Positions 56,053 through 64,000 of a DNA stretch of 64,000 nucleotides are shown here, one piece after another (the stretch's first letter is position 1; each line of letters opens with the position of its first letter). The DNA lies in the NCBI RefSeq assembly GCF_029867415.1, contig NC_081181.1, positions 125,183,042-125,247,041 of the forward strand, in the 5' to 3' direction. Under the pieces are notes generated by a model. The model worked only from the letters and a program-made list of their open reading frames with translations. It was not told the origin of the DNA and made no database searches. Both the position numbers and the translations under genes were made by a program. The DNA is from Vicia villosa (taxonomy: Eukaryota > Streptophyta > Magnoliopsida > Fabales > Fabaceae).

Positions 56053-57159
56053 CTAATGTTGCTCAACAAGTCTACCTATTAATGTTTCTGGGTCATAATG
56101 TTTTTGCTTGGATTGAACCATGTACAACAAGACTAAGAGAGAGGTGTGATCAGTTGCACCTAAGCTTCCACCTTTGTGCTTTCTTCGAGCTTGCTTCTGT
56201 TCAGGTGACTCTCCACTAATTATGGAGAGCAATGAGGTAAGCAGAACCTTTGAGAAGTTGCAATTAGACCATGTGCAATGGGTGTGTTTAGTTGAACTCA
56301 ACATGTAAAATTTCTTCCAATGGGTGTTTAGAGTAGTGTTGAGTGTGAGGTGGAAGAGAGAGGTGTTGAGAAAACTCAACACAATTGAGGCTGACGCAGG
56401 GGGGCATGTGGCAGCTTCTGATTGGTTGGCCAGATTTTTATCCATTTAATACTTTGAACTCAATTATTTCGTTGCAAATTATTTTTTTTATTTTTTTTTT
56501 ACCAAAATTCATGATTTTTTTCTCTATAAATAGAGACTTGGTTCATTTGATTTGGACACAGAAAAAAAACCAAGTTTTTCACTATCTTAATCTTATTATT
56601 ATCTTTCTATTAGTGTTTACGTTACTTGTGTGTTGTATTTTAATTTAATTTAATATGATTTGTATCGTATCCAATTATTTAAATAAATTTTATTTTTATT
56701 ACAAAAAAATTAAAAAATAAATTGTTAAGTATTTATTATTTTAATTTAATTTTAATCGATAATTGTAATTTTATGTAATTATAAAAATAAAAATAAAATT
56801 TAAATAAGAATATGAAAATAAAAAGTGGTGGGGTAGGGTGTTGAGTGAAAAACCATTGGAGAAGGTAAAAGTTGAATGAGTGTTGAGTTATTAGGTGGAA
56901 GAGAGAGAAAATGATGTGGAGTGTTGAGAGTTGAAAAAGTGGGTGTTGAGTGTTGAAACCATTGTAAATGGTCTTAGAGTTTAAAGACAATGTTAACAAG
57001 CAACCTTAAAGGCATCAATGATGTGTCCATAGTGAAGCCCATTTTGAAATTTTTGAGGAAAGGGCAATTAAGAATGGAACCTTGGCCAGCTGCATTAGTC
57101 AACTTAGTAACAAGCTCTGCAATACAAACACATAATACTGCAGCAACCAACCACATCAA
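56053..57159 (-). pseudogene. 3' part of an unrecognised gene, interrupted by a MITE
   Basis: Two coding-like stretches on the minus strand lie either side of the MITE at 56267-56973. One, upstream (57120-56990), follows a good 3' splice site (TGTATTGCAG). The other, downstream (56266-56053), reads to a stop at 56053 and contains S-G-E-S-P-E-Q-K-Q-A-R-R-K-H-K and G-A-T-D-H-T-S-L-L-V-L-L. The exact frame joining is not settled. I do not recognise the family. No 5' exons were found, so it may be a truncated copy or lie within a gene whose start is lost. Confidence 0.4.
56267..56973. mobile_element. PIF/Harbinger-type MITE (707 bp)
   Basis: Inverted ends GACCATGTGCAATGGG and (complement) GACCATTTACAATGG are flanked by TTA at 56264-56266 and 56974-56976. 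A TTA/TAA duplication with CAATGG-containing ends is typical of Tourist/Harbinger elements in plants. The interior is AT-rich and without a transposase. Confidence 0.78.
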
Positions 57160-57419
57160 ATGACAGAAATTGTTTGTGCAACATAAAATTCATCCAACAA
57201 GGAGATTACACCAACTCAAACCCAAAAAAGGCTTCTAAGGTAATGCCCCTAGGACTCCTTGGTCCAATATCCTCGTCCACTGATTGATCGCAAAGCACTT
57301 TCAAAGATCTGCATATAAATTCTTCATGGACACTAATTTTTGGTTTATGAATTTATTAGCCACAAAATCTGAGAGAAAGGGTCATTTGTCTTTCTTCTAT
57401 CAAGAATCAGTAAGTCAAA
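56977..57419. other. Spacer between the gene fragment and the PPR gene
   Basis: Apart from the fragment's upstream exon (to about 57120), no gene or repeat is seen. Confidence 0.45.
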
Positions 57420-57541
57420 CCAGTTGGTATATATGTGTAGTATCAGAGATATGAACTTGTAGGTCACATGGACAACATGTCCAGTTGGTATATATGTGTA
57501 GTATCAGAGATATGAACTTGTAGGTCACATGGACAACATGT
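57420..57541. repeat. Perfect 61-bp tandem duplication
   Basis: CCAGTTGGTATATATGTGTA and the following 41 bases occur twice in direct succession (57420 and 57481) without a visible difference. It lies 140-260 bases downstream of the PPR gene stop. Confidence 0.93.
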
Positions 57542-57677
57542 GAACGTCAAGCAACCAACCGTTGATATATGCTCATCTATTGTAACACTATAATAACATT
57601 TAAAAGTATTTGAATTAACCTTTTCAATGTTATTCTAAAGCAAAGACGATGAGACCAGATTGAGAGTATCTCCCCGA

Positions 57678-59924
57678 TCATAATATGTCAAAAACTGATT
57701 TCATGTCGGATATGTTACACTTGACTCTCATGTGTGTAGATAAAGTATTCAATATAATCTTAATATTTTCAGTTCTCAGCTTCCCTGGATCGTCCGAGAC
57801 AAAATTTTGTATCTGATTTTGTACTTCAATCCAACTGCAGCCAGGTAGCTTTCCAGCTCTTCTCTCCCTCATTAGCACCCTTAATCTTTCAACCTCTTCC
57901 CACCTGCCAGCCTCAGCATGCATGTTTGACAAAGTAATATAATTAGAGGCATTATGCGGTTCGAGTTCTAAAAGCCTAACAGCTGCAATTTCACCAAGTT
58001 CCATCTTCTTGTGTACACGACAAGCTGCGAGCAATGAACCCCATAATCCAGCATTTGCTTTCACTTTCATCCCTCTCACTATGTCGAACGCTTCCTCTAA
58101 CCTACCCATGCGGCCAAGCAAGTCAACTAGGCAGCTGTAATGTTCAGCCAAAGGTTCAATAGTGAAATCTTCAATCATGCATTTAAATAAATCCAAACCC
58201 TGATTGGCTAAACCAGCATGACTGCAAGCTGACAACATCCCAATAAAGGTAACCTCATCAGGAACCATCCCTTCGGATAACATCTGTTCAAAGGCCCAAA
58301 ATGCCTCATTTGCATATCCATTCAAAGCATAGCCCGAAATCAAGGAATTCCAAGAAATAAGATCAACACAATCAATATCCTTAAACACTTGTTCTGCACT
58401 TTCTACTCTTCCGCATTTTGCATACATGGCAATCAGAGCATTGCTAACAAACAAATCGTTTATATAGCCACTTTTCAAGATGTATTCATGAAGTTGTTTG
58501 CCTACTTGTGAAGCAGCAAGATTAGCACATGCACTTAACGAACATGCAAAAGTTGATTGATCAGGTTTTTTTCCTTCCTGTCCCATCAAAACTAAACTCT
58601 TAAGAGCATCCAAGTATAAACTATTTTGAAGAAAACCTGCAATAAGAGAATTCCAGGAAACAATATTCCTCTCCCCCATAGCCTCAAAGATCTCTACTGC
58701 TCTATCCATCTGTCCTACCTGAGCATATCCAGAAATCATAGTATTCCACGAAACAGCATTCTTAATAGGCATTTGTCTAAGTAGATTGAAAGCTTCACCC
58801 ACTCTTCCACTCTGGCAATAGCCTGCAATCATGCTGTTCCAACAAATAGCATCACGTTTACCGAGTTGACTGAAAACTTGACTAGCCTCGTCTATCCTTC
58901 CATTCTGTATTAATCCCGACATCAACGCTGTTTTCGCCGCTATGTCTTTGTAAGGCATCTGATTGTAAACTTCGTGTGCTTCATCAAGCTTACCAACCCG
59001 AACATACCCATTAATTATTGTAGTCCATGATACACAATCTTTATACGGCATTTCTTTGAACAGCTTAACAGCTTCATCAATTTGTAAGTCTTGGACATAG
59101 GCTGCAATCATAGCATTCCAAGAAACCACATTCTTACAAGGCATTCGGTCAAAGAGTTTCCTAGCCTCTAAAATCTTTCCGTGTCTAGCAAACCCACACA
59201 ACATTGTAACCCAAGAAACAGCATTAGGATCTGGAATCTTTTCAAAAAACTCCCAAGCAGAACTCAAGTCACAACTATTAACAAACCCCGCCACCATCAA
59301 ATTCCACGAAACCACATTCCTCTCAACCATCCTCTCGAAAAACTGCATTGCTAACCCCATTTTCCCATTCTGCGTATATCCAGCTAACATAGAGTTATAA
59401 GAAACCAAATCCTTTACCGGCATCTCTTCAAAAACTTTCTCAGCATCACTAAACTGACCCTTCTTTGCATAACCAGCAATCATCGCATTCCAACAAGCAG
59501 TATCCAACTTATCAGGAACCAACTCAAGCAACTCTCTAGCCTTTTCAAGCTTCCCTTTACGCGTATAGCAAGTAATCATCAGAGCCCACGAAAAATTATC
59601 CCTCTCAGGCATTACATCAAACAACTTACTGGCTTCTTCAACCATGTTGTTATGAAGATACCCAGCAATCATGGTGTTCCATGAAATAATGTTTCTGTGA
59701 GACATTTTATCAAACAGCTGTTGTGCATCACTAACTCTGCCATTTTTCGCAAACACGGTTATCATGGAATTGTATGTGGCATGGTTTTTGTTGAGGACAT
59801 TTGAGAATACTCTTCTGGCTTCTTCAACTTTTCCTTGTTTTCCTAAATGAATGATTTTCTGATTTTGGTTGAAGACATTTATGCCTTGTTCAACTGTTGA
59901 TCTTATTCTAAGGTGAGGTTTCAT
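57678..59924 (-). CDS. PLS-class pentatricopeptide repeat protein, 748 residues
   Basis: An intronless frame starts at the Met at 59924. It contains about 17 PPR motifs from residue 20 onward, mostly short S-type units of about 31 residues built on V-S-W-N-x-M-I-A-G-Y and A-x-x-L-F-x-x-M-P. P- and L-type units follow with V-S-N-A-L-I-x-M-Y-A-K-C-G, and an E/E+ tail (about 620-720: G-L-W-G-S-L-L-A-A-C, L-P-G-C-S-W-I-E-V). There is no DYW deaminase domain at the end. Such proteins are usually imported into mitochondria or chloroplasts and act in RNA editing or processing; E-class members recruit a separate deaminase. No strong transit peptide is obvious in the first 20 residues. It resembles the At4g02750-like group by recall; the exact orthologue is not known. 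No lesion is seen. Confidence 0.95.
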   Translation of the reverse strand: MKPHLRIRSTVEQGINVFNQNQKIIHLGKQGKVEEARRVFSNVLNKNHATYNSMITVFAKNGRVSDAQQLFDKMSHRNIISWNTMIAGYLHNNMVEEASKLFDVMPERDNFSWALMITCYTRKGKLEKARELLELVPDKLDTACWNAMIAGYAKKGQFSDAEKVFEEMPVKDLVSYNSMLAGYTQNGKMGLAMQFFERMVERNVVSWNLMVAGFVNSCDLSSAWEFFEKIPDPNAVSWVTMLCGFARHGKILEARKLFDRMPCKNVVSWNAMIAAYVQDLQIDEAVKLFKEMPYKDCVSWTTIINGYVRVGKLDEAHEVYNQMPYKDIAAKTALMSGLIQNGRIDEASQVFSQLGKRDAICWNSMIAGYCQSGRVGEAFNLLRQMPIKNAVSWNTMISGYAQVGQMDRAVEIFEAMGERNIVSWNSLIAGFLQNSLYLDALKSLVLMGQEGKKPDQSTFACSLSACANLAASQVGKQLHEYILKSGYINDLFVSNALIAMYAKCGRVESAEQVFKDIDCVDLISWNSLISGYALNGYANEAFWAFEQMLSEGMVPDEVTFIGMLSACSHAGLANQGLDLFKCMIEDFTIEPLAEHYSCLVDLLGRMGRLEEAFDIVRGMKVKANAGLWGSLLAACRVHKKMELGEIAAVRLLELEPHNASNYITLSNMHAEAGRWEEVERLRVLMRERRAGKLPGCSWIEVQNQIQNFVSDDPGKLRTENIKIILNTLSTHMRVKCNISDMKSVFDIL

Positions 59925-60029
59925 TGAGGCCGAGGTGTCACCGTCGTGTGTCTCCTACAATAGGCGTAGCCGACTAGTTTTCTTTTTTTTTTTCACGGTA
60001 AAATATTCAATTTCATCTATATCTATATA

Positions 60030-60209
60030 GGACCTGGATCCTCTCCTTCAATCTATTCTCTCCAATTATCTCCTTCACATTTTTATCTCTATCTCTCTCT
60101 AATTGTTTTCTCTCTCTTCTTCATTTGATCAATTATTTTAATTCCATTAACTCTAATACACTGGTTTTAGTGAAGGAGAGAAAATGAGGGAAGGAGAGGA
60201 TCCATGGTG
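60030..60209. mobile_element. 180-bp Mutator-type MITE
   Basis: A 9-bp duplication ATCTATATA flanks it (60021-60029 and 60210-60218). The ends are inverted: GGACCTGGATCCTCTCCTTC on the left, and complement CACCATGGATCCTCTCCTTC on the right. A 9-bp duplication is typical of Mutator-like elements. It lies about 100 bases upstream of the PPR start codon. Confidence 0.82.
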
Positions 60210-61292
60210 ATCTATATATAAGCTTACTTTAATTATGTAACACATATTTTTGATTTTTTTTTTTAAGAATTACTTTTTCAAAAAAAATCTCAAATAACCA
60301 TCTTTTTCAAATATATTATCAAAGTAATCACTTTTCAAACAAAAAAAAAATCTTGAACATGTAAAGGAGACGTCGCCCTGCATGGCACATAAACGATAAT
60401 TTTCACCGAGGCGCCACACAAGATGGCATATGCACCTATGTCATGTCAATGAGCATGGTGTATGCACTATAGCATTAAGAGCATGGGCCACATATGTTGC
60501 CTTATGTGTGATTTCGTTTTTTTATAAGTTGGTCATTCATTTCCACCATTTACCACTCATCTCTTCATTCCACTCTTAAACATTTCTTTAAAAAATACCA
60601 TAGATTATCAAAAGTAATGCTAAATTTTTTCCCCAACAAAATCTCCAATGAAGATCTGACTTTATAACATGGAGACTTTCGAGCATTTTTCAGAGGAGCT
60701 TGATTCATTGGTTAGATGGAGACATTGCTAGCGGTGAAAAGATTAGAAGAATTGATAGACCTGTTACATTGTTCAACCAAAATGGAGAAACTTGTTTCTG
60801 GAATCCTGTTAAAACCGACAAGGATGTCCGTATGATGGTGAATGGATCAGTTGATATTGTCTTGATGGTTGTAATCTGCTAGATATATTGATGTGTTTAG
60901 TTGTTTTATTTGTTTATCGTGTTGTTTTTTTATGTGTGGTTGTCTTTATTTTGTTGTACTAGAATGTTGTCTTGGAATGAAAGTTGAATTGAATATGAAA
61001 TTGCATGGTTACAACAAATAAATTACATATGGTTAGATGCCAAATTATGTTAATATTAACTCTTGTATTTGGTACCTTTCGACTAATTTATCGCATATTC
61101 TTGTGATCCCCGTTTATTTTGAAGTAAATAACAGTAGTTTAGTTAATTAAGCTTTTGTTTTCTGTTAATCTCTTTTCTAGTTGATTTTTGTACATGTTTT
61201 CTCTTTTAGGTGGAACTTGAGGCTTGAAAGGATGAAAGAATTGCAAAGAAGAAATTTCAAAGCCATCCTCAAGGGCGCGTCGCGGGCAAGTG
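60210..61292. other. Intergenic DNA, no gene recognised
   Basis: Low-complexity T and A runs occur near 60250-60350. A 60-residue plus-strand frame at 60700-60882 reads like a fragment of a repeated protein, but I cannot name it. Confidence 0.45.
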
Positions 61293-61560
61293 TGTCATAC
61301 CCCAATTTTTGACCCTAAGATCCTATATCATTCATATCCCAATCACTAATCAAGAGCTTCACTTGGAAGTTTTGTTTATGGTGTTGCACTCACCTCATCA
61401 ATAAGAGGGACCATCAAGCACCAATGATTGTTTATCTTGTATGCATATTATACTAACCCAAATACCAAAAATATTGCTTTGTTTCTTTGTAGGCTTTTGT
61501 TTTGTAGGTACCAAGCCAAGACATGCAATAAACAAGGCATTTTTCACATTTTTGACTGAT

Positions 61561-61737
61561 GAAATCGATTTCCCTACTGGGTAAATCGATTTCCCTGCAG
61601 CAATCTTCAACAAAATCACATTCTGGACAGCATGAAATCGATTTCCCTCCTGGGTAAATCGATTTCCCTAGTGTATTTTGCGCCAATTTCTCTTCTGGAA
61701 CAGAGTGAAATCGATTTCACTCCTAGGGAAATCAATT
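61561..61737. repeat. Three pairs of GAAATCGATTTC palindromes in U3
   Basis: The ATCGAT centres are at 61564 and 61585, 61637 and 61658, and 61710 and 61731 (the last as ATCAAT). Each pair is 21 bp apart. The cluster lies 230-410 bp upstream of the TATA box. Confidence 0.9.
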
Positions 61738-61971
61738 TCCTTAAGGCGAAATTAAAAAAAAATAGAGAGGGAAGCTTGATTTGATTTTGGCACCTATTTT
61801 CTTTGACCATCTTTGTCATTTCACCAATTTTCCACCTCATCAAAATAATTCTCTTCATTAAACCCCATTTTACCACTTTTTACCATTTAATTGCCACTTT
61901 AATCACCAATTAAACACAAGCTAATTACCAAATGCAAAAAGACCAAATTACCACTACTCTTGCTCTCATCC

Positions 61972-61979
61972 TATAAATA
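61972..61979 (+). promoter_or_regulatory. TATA box of the right-hand LTR
   Basis: CCTATAAATAGAGCC is a near-consensus plant TATA box and would place the transcript start near 62005, in the stretch TCTCATTTCTCAAGC. Confidence 0.7.
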
Positions 61980-62433
61980 GAGCCCACTACTCTCTCATTT
62001 CTCAAGCTTTTGAGAGCCAAAAAACCTCTTGCAATTTCTCTCCTCATTCCTACCAAATTCACCAAAGCTCTTCATTCTTTCATAAAGTTTGTGAGTTACA
62101 TCTTGAACCTCACAAACTTTGAGCTAAACCACCATCCATTTCACTTTTTTTTTTCTTCAATTGTTGAGAGATCAAGATTTGTGTTGGTGATTCTTGAAGT
62201 AGATCCAAGTTTTGTTCAAGATTTGGTAAATTTTCTTCATCCTTTTTGTATATCATGATGTAGATCTTTGTTGCTTGTGTGTGATGCATCTTTGATGCTA
62301 TATTGGTGCTATTTGATGGTGATTTGATGGAAAATTCGTGCTCCAATTGATATGTGATCATAAGGTGTTTGTATGTTTGCTTAAGTCAAGTTTTATGCCT
62401 TTAAATGTTGTTTTTGCTGAAATTTGCACTGGT

Positions 62434-62541
62434 CAAATCGATTTCCTTAAGGCTCAAATCGATTTCATGCTGTACGTAACTTGTTTTTTTTTTAAAACTG
62501 CCTTATGGAAATCGATTTCCCTCTGCATGAAATCGATTTCC
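62434..62541. repeat. Two further pairs of AAATCGATTTC palindromes
   Basis: Centres are at 62437 and 62458, and at 62511 and 62532, again 21 bp apart. They lie downstream of the presumed transcript start. Confidence 0.9.
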
Positions 62542-62591
62542 TGCTGGCAGAATGTGTTTTTTTGCCTTTTTTATGCTTGTTTTGGTCTCCT

Positions 62592-62840
62592 ACTTCCTCC
62601 ACTTCATTAATATCATTGGATCTAGGATGTTGATAGGTTTGAAATGACCTAATCCATAATATTAGATGAATGATATTAATGATAGTGTGAGTTGATTATC
62701 TTTTGTGAATTTTATTCTTCTTCCTCCATTTCATTAATATCATTGGATCTAGGATGTTGATAGGTTTGAAAGAACCAAATCCATAATATTAGATGAATGA
62801 TATTAATGATAGTGTGAGTTGATTATCTTTATGCATTTTA
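62592..62840. repeat. 127-bp tandem duplication in the LTR
   Basis: CATTAATATCATTGGATCTA starts at 62605 and again at 62732, and the copies differ at few positions. Confidence 0.9.
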
Positions 62841-64000
62841 TCTTCTTCTTCTCCTTTTTTTTTCTTTTGATCGATGAAAGTCTTAATACTTTGAGAATTC
62901 TTATGGATTCTTAGTGAAGACTAGATCGTTACCTATCTTCTTTTCGTGCGGTATTGCTTTCGGAAGGCGATCTACATATCGTTCTTCTCGCATACATTAG
63001 CACATAAAGTTTTGACCGGCCTCGTTGTAGGGTGATTTCTACATAAATCACTTGGCGATCTGCTTAACATAGCGCAATATTTCGTGTCCCGAATCAAAAA
63101 GATCAAACATGGAAGAGAATTGTATGCGGTTGATTTAAGACTTGTGGACGTTTTTATCTTGTAGTCGCTATGATTTTATCAAGCTTCTGATAAGCCCCAT
63201 TGACTTTAAATCCGAGTACATCATTCACTCACCATAGATCTTCCTACTAACTTTGATAACATACTTGACAAGTTTCAAGATGGTTATCTTTAACACTTAA
63301 CAACTAACTTTAATTTCCGCACCTTTACTATACCGCTCTTTATATTACCGCTCTTTATATTTCTCGCTTTATCGCTTTACTTTATCATTTCATCATATTT
63401 ACTTTCCGCCATTTTTTCTTTGTCCCCTTGGACATATGTTTATGCTTCTGTTATTTTTCTTTTGTCCACTTGGACCATACTTTATTTTTTTCACTAAAAC
63501 ACTAATAAATAACCAAAATCTAAAAAATACATAAGGTTCTCTTTGGACTATCAGTTACTATCCCTAGCGCTTTGGAGATTCGGACTTATGGACCTAGTAC
63601 CTTTGGACTCATTCTATTACTATCCTGTGATTGTTCTGTCTGTCTGGCATTGTTCTGTTGTATGTTTATGTGTGCAGGTATTTCCTTGAAAGCCCTTGAT
63701 GGTTAATTCCAAGGCACTGATATAAGGATTTTACCCGAAAACAGCCGTTACTCTGCCCGATTTTCATCAGAATCTTAATGTGCTTAATGAAAAATGGTGC
63801 TAAGACAATAAGTTCATCTGGATCCCCAAGTGTTAATGTGTTGGTACTGATAAATCCAAAGGATGGGAAAACTACCTTGGCTCTTAATGTCAAGTGTTGG
63901 CTTCTTACTTGGTTAGGCCGTTTCTTTCCTTAGCTTTTATTTTACGCAATAGGATAGCCTCTTCATCTCCTTCCCATTCTTAAATTTTCAAAATCTTCTC

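Larger units (their letters stand above)
61293..64000 (+). mobile_element. Left LTR region of another large LTR retrotransposon, runs off the window
   Basis: It begins TGTCATACCCCAATTTTTGACC, the same terminal type as the Ogre-like LTR at 11744. A TATA box at 61972 supports plus-strand orientation. No primer site or gag was found before base 64000, so the LTR alone may exceed 2.5 kb or the border was missed. Short frames within it are not called. Confidence 0.65.

Noticed and set aside
61398..61876. Minus-strand frames with repeated REID/GKSI motifs
   Set aside because: They translate the palindromic DNA repeats in an LTR, and the pattern is not kept in one frame.
1..64000. tRNA, rRNA or other stable RNA genes
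   Set aside because: None was recognised; only primer-site complements to tRNA ends were seen.

Overview
The window is nuclear DNA of a flowering plant, almost certainly a legume. The grounds are intron-rich genes with GT-AG splice sites, a plant phospholipase D, a plant PPR gene, and very long Ogre/Tat-type LTR elements whose ends begin TGTCATACCCC, which are typical of legumes. An Ogre-type content points to the pea/vetch/lentil group, but the species cannot be fixed from sequence alone. Only two genes look like ordinary host genes: a phospholipase D delta gene (minus strand, 10 exons, 36084 to 23761) and an intronless PLS-class PPR gene (minus, 59924 to 57678). A broken 3' end of an unrecognised gene lies at about 56056-57159. 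Nearly everything else is transposable elements, many inserted into each other.

Left to right. 1-11744: an Ogre-like, non-autonomous (LARD-like) element on the minus strand, with its 5' LTR at 7232-11744, tRNA-type primer site, a gag remnant with a duplicated zinc knuckle, tandem repeats of 80 and about 43 bp, and the first part of its 3' LTR at 1-346. It sits inside an older Tat-lineage Ty3/gypsy element (11745 to about 23570). That element carries gag and a decayed pol on the minus strand and, tail to tail with pol, a four-exon plant mobile domain (PMD) gene on the plus strand. A 708-bp hAT-type MITE with 8-bp target duplications splits its LTR.

23640-36165: the phospholipase D gene. Its 6.9-kb intron 8 holds a TRIM-type miniature retrotransposon and a decayed Ty1/copia element, which is itself interrupted by a DNA element. 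A relative of that DNA element sits in intron 3. 37266-53251: a decayed copia element (5-bp target duplication GTTCA) split by a structurally complete 9.6-kb CACTA transposon (40178-49786, duplication AAT). The CACTA element has two intact genes: a 1071-residue TNPD-type transposase and a 12-exon, 762-residue protein combining a Ptta/En/Spm domain with a Ulp1-like (C48) protease domain. Beside this second gene lies an almost perfect palindrome with 126-bp arms. The copia 5' LTR also carries further nested insertions.

53257-64000: retroelement debris, the gene fragment split by a PIF/Harbinger-type MITE, the PPR gene, a 180-bp Mutator-type MITE with 9-bp duplications, and from 61293 the left end of another large LTR element that runs out of the window. 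That LTR has a clear TATA box and five pairs of palindromic sites, each pair spaced exactly 21 bp.

The host genes do not form a pathway together. The most interesting content is cargo and structure inside the mobile elements: the PMD gene in the Tat element, the Ulp1-fused CACTA protein with its giant hairpin, the hairpin series in the Ogre-like LTR, and the paired palindromes in the last LTR. All family assignments are from reading the translation and from memory; no database search was run.
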